Notes under the pieces: generated by a model
Databases searched by the model: none
What the model saw: only the letters and a program-made list of their open reading frames with translations
Told to the model about the DNA's origin: nothing
Shown: positions 1 through 6,739 of the stretch, one piece after another
Numbering within the stretch: the stretch's first letter is position 1
Layout of the letters: each line of letters begins with the position of its first letter
DNA from: JAYZVT01 sp050248375
Lineage (GTDB): Bacteria; Pseudomonadota; Alphaproteobacteria; Rhizobiales; Methyloligellaceae
Direction: 5' to 3'
Assembly: GCA_050248375.1 (NCBI GenBank)
Contig: JBFWSL010000142.1
Coordinates: 1 to 9,894 of the forward strand
Length of the DNA stretch: 9,894 nucleotides
Translations under genes and position numbers: made by a program

Positions 1-89
1 GCGATGCCGCAGCCGGCCTGCGTCGCGGCGACGGCCGCCGCCAGCGACAAGGCCGCCAGAGGCGTCCTCGGAGATCGTGCGTTCTGCAC
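1..89 (-). CDS. Start of a probable secreted lipoprotein (partial, cut by window edge)
   Basis: Reading the minus strand from a GTG at 89-87 gives 29 residues beginning MQNARSPRTPLAALSLAAAV and continuing to a Cys at about residue 27 in the context TQAGC. This has the layout of a bacterial lipoprotein signal peptide: a short basic N-region, an Ala/Leu-rich hydrophobic core and a lipobox-like end, although Gln-Ala-Gly-Cys is only a fair lipobox. A purine-rich GGGGGA lies 5 bases before the GTG, and no in-frame ATG occurs between the upstream in-frame stop (at 143-141) and this codon. The gene follows kdsD on the same strand after 84 bases and has a TTAA-N7-TTAA motif in the gap. Only the leader is visible, so no function can be given. 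An ATG at 111-109 opens another frame, but its product has no signal-like character. Confidence 0.4.
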   Translation of the reverse strand, partial: MQNARSPRTPLAALSLAAAVAATQAGCGI

Positions 90-136
90 GATGGTCCCCC
101 GACCGGCACATTTCCCCGATAACAGCGTAGCTGCGG

Positions 137-156
137 GGACTTAAGGAGGACTTAAG
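137..156. promoter_or_regulatory. TTAA-N7-TTAA box (CtrA-type) formed by two 9-bp direct repeats
   Basis: GGACTTAAG occurs twice, at 137-145 and 148-156, with an 11-bp period. Because CTTAAG is self-complementary, the unit contains TTAA (141-144), seven bases, then TTAA (152-155), and reads the same way on both strands. TTAA-N7-TTAA is the core of the CtrA binding consensus known from Caulobacter and relatives; the usual final C is a G here. It lies 52-66 bases upstream of the GTG start of the minus-strand lipoprotein gene, a normal promoter distance. The binding role is inferred. Confidence 0.4.
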
Positions 157-173
157 CTGGGGAGCCAAGCGAG

Positions 174-1181
174 TCAGGCGACGCCGGCACGCAAGATGTC
201 GTGGACGTGGATGAGACCGACGGGCCGGCGGTCCTGAATGACGAACAGCGAGGTGATGTTCAGGCTGTTGATCAGCTCGAGCGCGGCGCTGGCCATGGTG
301 CCGGGCGTCACGGTCTTGGGATTGCAGGTCATGATCTCGCCGGTGCGGCGGGAGAGCAGCCCGTCATCCATGTGGCGGCGCAGGTCGCCATCGGTGATGA
401 TGCCGACCAGTTCGCCCTCGGCGGAGACGATGCCGAGGCAGCCAAAGCTCTTCTCGCTCATGGTGACGATAGCCTCGCTCATGGATACGTCGGTGCCGAT
501 GAGGGGGAGGCGGTCGCCTTCGTGCATGAGGTCGGAAACGAACTTGAGGCGTGCGCCGAGCTGGCCGCCGGGATGGAAGGTCTTGAAGTCGGAGGCCGTG
601 AAGCCCCTGGCCTCGAGCAGGGCCATGGCGAGGCAGTCGGCGAGGGAAAGCTGCATCACCGTGGAGGTGGTTGGTGCCAGACCGTTGGGGCAGGCCTCCT
701 TGGACTGGGGCAGAACCAGCGCCACGTCGGCGGCGCGGGCGAGCGTGCTTTCCGCTCGCGAGGTGACGGCGATCAGCGGCACGGCGAAGCGGCCCGCATA
801 GGTGAGTATGTTGGTCAGTTCCACTGTCTCTCCGGACCAGGAGAAGGCGAGCACCACGTCGTCGCGGGTAATCATGCCGAGGTCGCCGTGGCTCGCCTCG
901 CTGGGGTGCACGAAGAAGGCGGGCGTGCCGGTGGAGGCGAATGTGGCGGCGGTTTTCTGGGCCACATGGCCGCTCTTGCCCATGCCGGTCACGATGACGC
1001 GGCCACGGGCGGAGCGCAGGATGTTGAGGGAGGAGACGAAGGCGTCGCCGAGGCCGTCGCTGAGCGCGGCGCCAAGCTCCGCCAGCCCGCGGGCCTCCAG
1101 GTCAACCGTGCGCCGGGCCGAGGCCAGGAAATCGGCGCCCTGGAGCGGTTTTTCCGTGGCCAATTTGGCGGACTTGAGCAT
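174..1181 (-). CDS. kdsD: D-arabinose 5-phosphate isomerase (KpsF/GutQ family)
   Basis: This cytoplasmic enzyme interconverts D-ribulose 5-phosphate and D-arabinose 5-phosphate, the first step towards Kdo, the sugar linking lipid A to the LPS core. The 335-residue product is the usual family length. An N-terminal SIS (sugar isomerase) domain spans about 42-190 with the family motifs VTGMGKSG (64-71), PSEASHGD (93-100), SWSGET (114-119) and FHPGG (202-206). Two CBS domains follow, about 217-272 and 283-333. Lys69, Glu121, Glu162 and His203 line up at a constant offset of +10 with the residues implicated in E. coli KdsD catalysis (K59, E111, E152, H193), so the enzyme looks intact. A GGAAGGAAG stretch on the minus strand precedes the ATG. 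It is divergent from the outer-membrane barrel gene, and a same-strand lipoprotein gene follows after 84 bases. GutQ or KpsF paralogues share this architecture; the single copy here favours KdsD. Confidence 0.93.
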   Translation of the reverse strand: MLKSAKLATEKPLQGADFLASARRTVDLEARGLAELGAALSDGLGDAFVSSLNILRSARGRVIVTGMGKSGHVAQKTAATFASTGTPAFFVHPSEASHGDLGMITRDDVVLAFSWSGETVELTNILTYAGRFAVPLIAVTSRAESTLARAADVALVLPQSKEACPNGLAPTTSTVMQLSLADCLAMALLEARGFTASDFKTFHPGGQLGARLKFVSDLMHEGDRLPLIGTDVSMSEAIVTMSEKSFGCLGIVSAEGELVGIITDGDLRRHMDDGLLSRRTGEIMTCNPKTVTPGTMASAALELINSLNITSLFVIQDRRPVGLIHVHDILRAGVA

Positions 1182-1306
1182 GTAAGACGGACTTCCTTCC
1201 CCAGGCCGGCGTGTGCCAACCGACCCAATTTACGCCTTCGAGGCCGGGCGGGCCAGCGCCACGGCGACGCGTCCCTCGGGCATCCCGCCGTGCCGGCCGG
1301 TTATGG

Positions 1307-1322
1307 TAAACGCCTCGTTAAC
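1307..1322 (+). promoter_or_regulatory. Possible CtrA-like site in the kdsD / barrel-gene divergent region
   Basis: TAAA (1307-1310), seven bases, then TTAAC (1318-1322) differs from TTAA-N7-TTAAC at one position. The same bases form an imperfect inverted repeat, GGTAAAC against GTTAACC. It lies about 75-112 bases upstream of the candidate TTG starts of the barrel gene and about 125 bases from the kdsD start. No clear sigma-70 -35/-10 pair was recognised in the rest of the 1182-1418 intergenic region. Confidence 0.25.
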
Positions 1323-1418
1323 CGGTAGCGCACTAGGCTCGGGCGATCAACGGTACTGCGTAGCCGCCTGACCCCTCGGGGCCGGGCATATTCCCGTTTG
1401 CCTTGGTGGTGGCCGCAT

Positions 1419-3107
1419 TTGCCGTTTCTGCGAAACATAACGCTGGCAGGACTGGGCCTCTCCTTCGCCTGGGTGGCTCCGGCCTTCGGGCAACAGGTGT
1501 TGCCGCGGGATTTGCAGCGGGCGCTCGATCCCTCCAAGCTGAACCAGGGGACGCCCGCGCAGGTGCAGCGCGAACTGCGCCGGCTGCCGGACGCGGAGCT
1601 GATCGAGGACACCGATCCGCTCGACCGAAGGGATTTTCCCGGAGTGGCGGGCGACCCGCTGGTGCAGGGCGACTCGCTGGCGCCGCAGCGCGGGCGGGGG
1701 GAGCCGCGCGATCCCTATGCGGCCAGCCGGACCCGCTCCGATCAGCGCAGGCGGGCGGCGGAGCCGAATGACCCGACCGGCCTGCGGCCCGGCCAGTTGC
1801 CCGACGGGCAGACCGCAAACGGACAGCCCGCCTACGGCCGGCAGCCGGGCGATCCGGGGGCAGGGCCGGTCGGCCAGCCGCAGGACCCGACCCTGGCGCA
1901 GGAACTGGCGCAACAGGAGAGGCCGTTCGATCCCGCGCGGTCGGGAGATACGTCCGAGCCCGCCGCGATCGGTCCCTATGATCCGCTCGGCGTTCGCGTC
2001 GGCAGTTTCCTGGTGTTTCCGCAGATCGGCATCGAAAGCGTCTTCAACGACAACCTGCTGCTTTCAACGACCGACGCCAAATCCGACAGCGGCCTCGCGC
2101 TAACGCCGAGCCTGCTGTTCCGCTCCCAATGGAGCCGGCATGAACTCGCCGGCGGCATCAACGGCAACTTCGTCACCTACAACGAACTGAGTTCGGAAGA
2201 CGACCGTGCCTATGATGCCAACCTGCGCGGCCGCATCGACGTCACGCGGCGCACGCAGATTCGAACGGAAGCCGACTACGCCACCGGGCAGGAGGAGCGC
2301 GGCTCCACCGACTTCCCGCAAGGCGCGGCCGAGCGGCCGGATTTCCGGACCTATGGCGTGGCCCTGCAGGGCGACCACCAGATCAACCGCGTGCGCCTCA
2401 GGCTGCGAGCGGAGCAGGCGACGGAGGATTACGACGACTCCCGCCTGCTCACCGGCGGGGAAGAGAACAACGACGACCGCGACTACACCGAGCGGCGGCT
2501 GACCGGACGCATCGGCTACGACCTGCGGCCCGGCGTCACCGCCTTCGTGGAGGCAAGCGGCAACGTGCGCGATTTCCGCCAGGCATTCGACGACAACGGT
2601 CTGCGTAGCGGCTCGTCCGGGCATCAGGTGCAGGGCGGCTTTACATTCGAGCTCGGCAGCAAGCTGACCGGGGAGATCGCGGCGGGTTACGCGCGGCAGC
2701 AGCCGGACGAGAAAGGTCTCGACGACATAGAAGGCCTGGTCTTCAACGCCGGTCTGGTCTGGGCCGCGAGCGCGCTGACCACCGTGCGCTTCAACGCCAG
2801 CTCGGATATCTCGGAGACCACAAGCGCCACCAGCGCCGGCTCGTTCGTGCGTTCGGCGGAGGTCGCGGTGGAGCACGCGCTCAGGCGCAACGTGCTGCTC
2901 GGCGCCGCTCTCGGCTACGAGATCGAGAGCTTCAGCGGCAGCGGCGAGGAGGACAAGGAACTGGTGGCGGCGCTGACGGGAGAATATCTGCTGTCGCGAT
3001 CGGCGGCGCTGACGGCGCGCTTCGAGCATACCGACCACACCAGCAGCCAGCCGGGCAACGACTATACCGAGAACGAGGTGCGGCTCGGGCTGCGCCTGCG
3101 GCGCTGA
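1419..3107 (+). CDS. Outer-membrane beta-barrel protein (BBP2-like), TTG start
   Basis: No ATG is available: the frame is open from 1329 and the first usable codons are TTG at 1398 and TTG at 1419. I chose 1419 because it gives a compact signal peptide (MPFLRNITLAGLGLSF, then cleavage after APAFG near residue 24) and has GGTGG about 8-10 bases upstream. Starting at 1398 adds seven residues, including three Trp. After the leader come about 165 residues rich in Pro, Gln, Arg, Asp and Gly with no hydrophobic segment, probably a disordered periplasmic linker. From about residue 190 to the end (562) the sequence alternates polar and hydrophobic residues in short strands with acidic turns, opening with the FPQIGIESVFNDN pattern seen in alphaproteobacterial putative porins (BBP2, Pfam PF10082). 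The C-terminus is LGLRLRR, without the usual terminal aromatic residue. It is divergent from kdsD and convergent with galU. Transport of an envelope polysaccharide or nutrient is possible, but no substrate can be read from the sequence. Confidence 0.82.
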   Translation: MPFLRNITLAGLGLSFAWVAPAFGQQVLPRDLQRALDPSKLNQGTPAQVQRELRRLPDAELIEDTDPLDRRDFPGVAGDPLVQGDSLAPQRGRGEPRDPYAASRTRSDQRRRAAEPNDPTGLRPGQLPDGQTANGQPAYGRQPGDPGAGPVGQPQDPTLAQELAQQERPFDPARSGDTSEPAAIGPYDPLGVRVGSFLVFPQIGIESVFNDNLLLSTTDAKSDSGLALTPSLLFRSQWSRHELAGGINGNFVTYNELSSEDDRAYDANLRGRIDVTRRTQIRTEADYATGQEERGSTDFPQGAAERPDFRTYGVALQGDHQINRVRLRLRAEQATEDYDDSRLLTGGEENNDDRDYTERRLTGRIGYDLRPGVTAFVEASGNVRDFRQAFDDNGLRSGSSGHQVQGGFTFELGSKLTGEIAAGYARQQPDEKGLDDIEGLVFNAGLVWAASALTTVRFNASSDISETTSATSAGSFVRSAEVAVEHALRRNVLLGAALGYEIESFSGSGEEDKELVAALTGEYLLSRSAALTARFEHTDHTSSQPGNDYTENEVRLGLRLRR

Positions 3108-3158
3108 GGCGGGAGTTTCCTCGCGGCCGGCCTTGCTGCTCGGGCCCCCGCTCCCGAA

Positions 3159-3179
3159 ACCCCGGCCTCGGGCCGGGGT
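3159..3179. repeat. REP-like palindrome downstream of the barrel gene
   Basis: The arms ACCCCGGCC (3159-3167) and GGCCGGGGT (3171-3179) are perfect 9-bp complements around TCG. The unit resembles the short GC palindromes dispersed between genes of many alphaproteobacteria. It could also act as a bidirectional mRNA-stabilising hairpin between the convergent barrel gene and galU. No other full copy occurs in this window, so dispersal cannot be shown here. Confidence 0.5.
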
Positions 3180-3192
3180 CCATATGGGGCAC

Positions 3193-3214
3193 CCCGGGTC
3201 TTCGCCCGGGTTTT
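3193..3214 (+). terminator. Rho-independent terminator of the barrel gene
   Basis: CCCGGG (3193-3198), a 6-base loop, CCCGGG (3205-3210), then TTTT (3211-3214): a GC-rich 6-bp stem followed at once by a short T-run. It lies about 85 bases after the barrel-gene stop and before the end of convergent galU. The T-tract is short, so efficiency is uncertain. Confidence 0.55.
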
Positions 3215-3221
3215 CGATGCT

Positions 3222-3237
3222 CCCGGGCGATCCCGGG
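3222..3237. repeat. Second CCCGGG inverted repeat beside the galU stop
   Basis: CCCGGG (3222-3227), CGAT, CCCGGG (3232-3237) forms a 6-bp stem with a 4-base loop, starting nine bases beyond the galU stop codon. Read on the minus strand it could end galU transcripts, but no T-run follows it in that direction. With the preceding hairpin there are four CCCGGG hexamers within 45 bp. Confidence 0.4.
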
Positions 3238-3245
3238 TTACGGCG

Positions 3246-4118
3246 CTAAACCAGCTTCCTGAGCTCCTCGCGCAGGGCCGGGGCCAGGTCCTCGCGCTCC
3301 AGCGCGAAATGCAGGTTGGCCGTCAGGAAGCCGATCTTGGAACCGCAGTCGAAGCTGCGGCCCTCGTATTCGACGGCGTGAAAGGTCTGTGACTGCATCA
3401 GTTCGAGCATGGCGTCGGTGAGCTGGATCTCGCCGCCCGCTCCGCGCTCCTGCCGCGCCAGGATGTCGAAGATCCGCGGCTGCAGGATGTAGCGGCCCAT
3501 GATGATGAGGTTCGATGGCGCTGTGCCCCTGGCCGGCTTTTCGACCATGCCGGTCACCTCGCAGACGCGGTCCTTGCGGTTCTCGATGCTGACCACGCCA
3601 TATTGATGGGTCTTGTCGGCGGGGACCTCTTCCACGGCGATGACATTGCCACCTTTGCTGTCATAGACGTCCAGCATCTGGGCCAGGCATCCCTTGGCCC
3701 CGGATTTGACCAGCACGTCCGGCAGCAGCAGGGCGAAGGGCTCGCCGCCCACCAGTTCGCGCGCGCACCAGACCGCGTGGCCCAGGCCGAGCGGCTCCTG
3801 CTGGCGGGTGAAGCTGGTCTGGCCGGCGGCCGGCAGGTCGGCGGAGAGCACCTTCAGGTCGGCCAGCTTGCCGCGCGCCTTGAGCGCGGCCTCCAGTTCG
3901 GTCTGCTTGTCGAAGTGGTCCTCGATGACGCCCTTGTTGCGCCCGGTGACGAAAATCAGGTGTTCGATGCCCGCCGCGCGGGCCTCGTCCACGACATGCT
4001 GGATGATGGGCCGGTCGACGACCGTCAGCATCTCTTTGGGCATGGCCTTGGTCGCCGGCAGGAAGCGCGTGCCGAGACCGGCGACGGGAAAGACCGCCTT
4101 GCGAATTCTGGTTTTCAT
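3246..4118 (-). CDS. galU: UTP--glucose-1-phosphate uridylyltransferase
   Basis: GalU makes UDP-glucose and pyrophosphate from glucose 1-phosphate and UTP in the cytoplasm, supplying LPS, capsule, exopolysaccharide and, through GalE, UDP-galactose. The 290-residue product matches bacterial GalU length. The nucleotidyltransferase signature GLGTRFLPATKAMPKEM lies at 14-30, QQEPLGLGHAV at 106-116, LLPDVLV at 131-137, EKP at 193-195, GGEIQLTDA at 228-236 and FDCGSKIGFL at 256-265, all in the expected order. The frame is open upstream as far as 4247, but MKTRIRKAVFPVAGLGTRF at 4118 is the conserved family N-terminus, so I start there. The nearest Shine-Dalgarno-like GGAG is 13 bases upstream, rather far. 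It is divergent from galE and convergent with the barrel gene. Related glucose-1-phosphate thymidylyltransferases lack this signature combination. Confidence 0.95.
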   Translation of the reverse strand: MKTRIRKAVFPVAGLGTRFLPATKAMPKEMLTVVDRPIIQHVVDEARAAGIEHLIFVTGRNKGVIEDHFDKQTELEAALKARGKLADLKVLSADLPAAGQTSFTRQQEPLGLGHAVWCARELVGGEPFALLLPDVLVKSGAKGCLAQMLDVYDSKGGNVIAVEEVPADKTHQYGVVSIENRKDRVCEVTGMVEKPARGTAPSNLIIMGRYILQPRIFDILARQERGAGGEIQLTDAMLELMQSQTFHAVEYEGRSFDCGSKIGFLTANLHFALEREDLAPALREELRKLV

Positions 4119-4206
4119 GCCGGTAACAATACTCCAGAGAGGCCGCGGTTCCGCCGACGCCGGATCCGTCATGGTTAACGGGGTCCTGACGCGTCGCTTA
4201 CGGACG

Positions 4207-4220
4207 CGAAACCAGTTTCG
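4207..4220. promoter_or_regulatory. Short palindrome in the galU/galE divergent spacer
   Basis: CGAAAC and GTTTCG are perfect complements separated by two bases, about 50 bases upstream of the galE ATG and about 90 from the galU ATG. The 4119-4270 spacer must carry promoters for both divergent genes. The palindrome could be an operator, but I recognise no regulator motif and no convincing -35/-10 pair. Confidence 0.2.
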
Positions 4221-4270
4221 TTTATCACCTTGGAACAGCGAAAGCATCAGTCCGGATTCCGAGGCCAGGC

Positions 4271-5263
4271 ATGAGCGTACTCGTCACGGGCGGCGCCGGT
4301 TACATCGGCAGCCACATGTCGCACGAACTGGTTGAGCTGGGGGAAAACGTGGTTGTCATGGACAACCTGTCCACCGGCTTCCGCTGGGCGGTTCCCCAGG
4401 AGGCCGCGTTCGAGAAGGGTGACATCGGGGATCCCAAGCTCGTCTCGCGGGTGATCCGCGACTATAAGGTGCGCGCCATCGTGCATTTCGCCGGTTCCAT
4501 CGTGGTGCCGGAGTCGGTGGCGGATCCGCTCGGCTACTACCTGAACAACACGTCGAAGTCGCGCACGCTGATCCAGGTGGCCGTGAACGCGGGCGTGCGG
4601 AACTTCATCTTCTCCTCGACGGCGGCCGTCTACGGCATGCCGCAGATGAATCCGGTCAACGAGACGGCTCCGCTGAACCCGATCTCGCCCTACGGCTGTT
4701 CCAAGCTGATGACCGAATGGATGCTGCGCGACGCATCCGCCGCGCATGACCTGCGCTACATGGCGTTTCGGTATTTCAACGTGGCGGGCGCTGACCCGAA
4801 GGGCCGTACGGGCCAGTCCACCCCCCGCGCCACCCATCTCATCAAGGTGGCCTGCCAGGCGGCGCTGGGACAGCAGACCCATCTGGAGGTGTTCGGCACC
4901 GACTATTCCACGCCCGACGGCACCTGCGTGCGCGACTATATCCATGTGACCGACCTGGTGCGTGCCCATGTGGCGGGGCTGAAGTATCTTCGGGCGGGCG
5001 GAGTGTCGCGGGTGCTGAACTGCGGCTATGGACGCGGCTTCTCGGTGCTCGAGGTCATCGATGCCGTGAAGCGCGCCTCGGGAGTGGATTTCATGGTCAA
5101 GGCCGCCCCGCGCCGGCCCGGCGACCCCGCCGCCCTGGTGGCGGACGTCAATGCCATCCGCCGCTTTCTGGACTGGAAGCCCGAGTTCGGCGATCTCGAT
5201 ACCATCGTGGATCAGGCGCTGCGCTGGGAACGTCACCTGGAGCGCTTCCGCAAGGCTTCGTGA
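4271..5263 (+). CDS. galE: UDP-glucose 4-epimerase
   Basis: GalE interconverts UDP-glucose and UDP-galactose using tightly bound NAD, in the cytoplasm. It is an extended short-chain dehydrogenase of 330 residues (E. coli GalE is 338). The Rossmann motif TGGAGYIGS occupies 6-14, and VVVMDNLSTG (27-36) ends with the Asp/Asn expected to hold the NAD ribose. The catalytic set is Ser116 in SSTAAVYG, Tyr141 and Lys145 in SPYGCSK, eight positions below E. coli Ser124/Tyr149/Lys153. FRYFNVAGA (167-175) and the VRDYIHVTDL segment are also typical. The ATG has GAGG six bases upstream. It is divergent from galU, whose product is its substrate; lytic transglycosylase genes follow after 76 bases. Some close relatives act on N-acetylated or pentose UDP-sugars, so the exact substrate is inferred. 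Confidence 0.93.
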   Translation: MSVLVTGGAGYIGSHMSHELVELGENVVVMDNLSTGFRWAVPQEAAFEKGDIGDPKLVSRVIRDYKVRAIVHFAGSIVVPESVADPLGYYLNNTSKSRTLIQVAVNAGVRNFIFSSTAAVYGMPQMNPVNETAPLNPISPYGCSKLMTEWMLRDASAAHDLRYMAFRYFNVAGADPKGRTGQSTPRATHLIKVACQAALGQQTHLEVFGTDYSTPDGTCVRDYIHVTDLVRAHVAGLKYLRAGGVSRVLNCGYGRGFSVLEVIDAVKRASGVDFMVKAAPRRPGDPAALVADVNAIRRFLDWKPEFGDLDTIVDQALRWERHLERFRKAS

Positions 5264-5266
5264 TCG

Positions 5267-5296
5267 CCGCCGCCCGCGGCGGGGGTTCTCATTTTC
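5267..5296 (+). terminator. Possible terminator after galE
   Basis: CCGCCG (5267-5272) pairs with CGGCGG (5277-5282) around a 4-base loop, beginning four bases after the galE stop. It is followed by GGG and then an imperfect T-rich stretch (TTCTCATTTT). The stem is strong but the T-tract is broken, so it may only weaken read-through into the next gene. Confidence 0.35.
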
Positions 5297-5339
5297 CCGC
5301 AGGCCTGTCATAGACTTCTGCCCTGAAGGCGGGAGACAA

Positions 5340-6662
5340 ATGACATTGCCATTCCCCAGACCCCGGCCGGGCATGGGCGCGATCCTTCGGGTCTGCGTCA
5401 TGATTGCGTTCGCGGGGATGGCGCTGCCCGTGCCGCTCGCGGCCAAGACCGCCTATCAGCAGGCGGTGGAGGCGGGCTACGGCGCCTGGCTCGAGGAATT
5501 GAAGCGCGACGCACTTTCGCGCGGTATCAGCGGGGAGACCTTCGACACGGCGATGAAGGGGGTGCGGCCGGACTGGTCGTTGCCCGATCTCGATCCTCCC
5601 GAGCTGGGCGCCGGCCAGCCGGAGCGGCCAAAGGCGGTGGCCACGGCGCATACCAGGCAACAGCCGGAGTTCGACAAGCCGGCGAATTATTTTCCGGCGA
5701 AGTCGATCTCGCACCTGGCCGTCGAAGGCCGCAAGTTGCTCGGCGAGCACGCATCCGCGCTGGAGAAGATCGAGAAGGACTACGGCGTGGACAAGACGGT
5801 GGTGCTTGCCATCTGGGGCCGCGAGACGGGTTTCGGACGGGTCAAGATTCCCCATGACGCCGTCAGGGCGCTCGCCACGCAGGCCTTCATCGGCCGGCGC
5901 AAGGAGATGTTCCGGGAGGAGCTGTTCCAGGCGCTGCTGGTGCTGCAGGACGGCCATATCGGACGCGGGCGCATGGTCAGCTCATGGGCGGGCGCCATGG
6001 GCCACACCCAGTTCCTGCCGAGCGATTACCGCAAATACGGTGTCGATTTCGATGGCGACGGACGCAAGGACATCTGGGGCACGGTGGAGGACGCGCTCGC
6101 CTCCACCGCCAATTCGCTGAAGCAGAACGGCTGGGAGGCGGGCAAGACCTGGGGCTACGAGGTGCGGTTGCCGAAGGACTTCGATTGCACGCTGGAAGGA
6201 CCGCAGGACGCGCGCCCGGTCGCCGACTGGCTCAAGTCCGGCGTTACGCGCACCCATGACCGCACGTTCAAGGACAGCCAGCTCGCGGACGTGGCGTATC
6301 TGGTGGTTCCGGCGGGGCTGAAGGGGCCGGCTTTCCTAGTGCTGCGGAGCAACTTCCAGGCGATCCGCGCCTACAACACCGCCGATCTCTACGCGCTCTA
6401 TGTCGGCCACGTCGCCGACCGCATCTATGGCGAGAAGGAGTTCGAGGGACGCTGGGCGAGGATCGCCTCCTTCACGCGCGGCGAGGTGCGGCAGATGCAG
6501 GAGCACCTGCACGCGCAGGGCGTGGACGTGGGCAAGATCGACGGGCTGATGGGCGGCAAGACCCGCCGCGGCGTCGGGCTGCTGCAGAAACAGCTCAAAC
6601 TGCCGGTCACCTGCTACCCGGACCGGGAACTGCTGGCGCGAATCCGGCAGACGGGAAATTGA
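5340..6662 (+). CDS. Lytic murein transglycosylase, MltB/GH103 type (copy 1)
   Basis: It cleaves the MurNAc-GlcNAc bond of peptidoglycan with formation of 1,6-anhydro-MurNAc, in the periplasm. The ATG at 5340 has GGGAG four bases upstream; the frame is open further 5' but that part is a shadow of galE. Of 440 residues, 1-35 form a signal peptide ending PLAA before Lys36. The SLT_2 catalytic domain runs from about 40 to 365, with Glu162 in AIWGRETGFG as the predicted catalytic acid/base, SWAGAMGHTQFLPSDY at 215-230, an EF-hand-like DFDGDGRKDIW loop at 236-246, and DALASTAN at 251-258. Residues about 380-436 resemble a peptidoglycan-binding domain (EVRQMQEHL, KIDGLMGGKTRRGV). There is no lipobox, unlike E. 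coli MltB, so the protein should be soluble or periplasmic. A paralogue follows in the same orientation. Confidence 0.9.
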   Translation: MTLPFPRPRPGMGAILRVCVMIAFAGMALPVPLAAKTAYQQAVEAGYGAWLEELKRDALSRGISGETFDTAMKGVRPDWSLPDLDPPELGAGQPERPKAVATAHTRQQPEFDKPANYFPAKSISHLAVEGRKLLGEHASALEKIEKDYGVDKTVVLAIWGRETGFGRVKIPHDAVRALATQAFIGRRKEMFREELFQALLVLQDGHIGRGRMVSSWAGAMGHTQFLPSDYRKYGVDFDGDGRKDIWGTVEDALASTANSLKQNGWEAGKTWGYEVRLPKDFDCTLEGPQDARPVADWLKSGVTRTHDRTFKDSQLADVAYLVVPAGLKGPAFLVLRSNFQAIRAYNTADLYALYVGHVADRIYGEKEFEGRWARIASFTRGEVRQMQEHLHAQGVDVGKIDGLMGGKTRRGVGLLQKQLKLPVTCYPDRELLARIRQTGN

Positions 6663-6739
6663 ACGCCGGGGCCTACACGCACAGCGCGAGGGTTGCTAGA
6701 CTCCGCACGCCACTGATTCAGGAGATGCGGAAGACCTTG

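Noticed and set aside
201..1328. Long plus-strand open frame of 375 codons opposite kdsD
   Set aside because: It lies antisense to a gene with complete SIS and CBS motifs; the product is a low-complexity Gly/Ala/Glu/His-rich string typical of GC-rich shadow frames.
2100..3038. Minus-strand open frame of 312 codons opposite the barrel gene
   Set aside because: It has no domain signature or usable ribosome-binding site; the plus frame has a signal peptide and barrel pattern.
4170..4180. GGTTAACG as a CtrA site in the galU/galE spacer
   Set aside because: Only one half-site is present; at the required 7-base spacing neither strand carries a second TTAA.
4119..4247. N-terminal extension of galU by 43 residues
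   Set aside because: The extension has no GalU homology; family members begin at MKTRIRKAVFPVAGLGTRF.
5151..5339. Upstream extension of the first transglycosylase overlapping galE
   Set aside because: It would be a 63-residue Arg/Ser-rich shadow of galE placed before a good signal peptide; the ATG at 5340 has its own ribosome-binding site.
4247..5446. Minus-strand open frame of 399 codons opposite galE and the start of the next gene
   Set aside because: It has no recognisable motif, is rich in His, Arg and Gly, and mirrors codon bias of the well-supported galE.
6659..6739. TTG start at 6659 for the second transglycosylase, overlapping the previous stop (TTGA)
   Set aside because: Translational coupling is conceivable, but it would add 27 residues before a compact signal peptide; the ATG at 6740 has a better-spaced purine-rich site.
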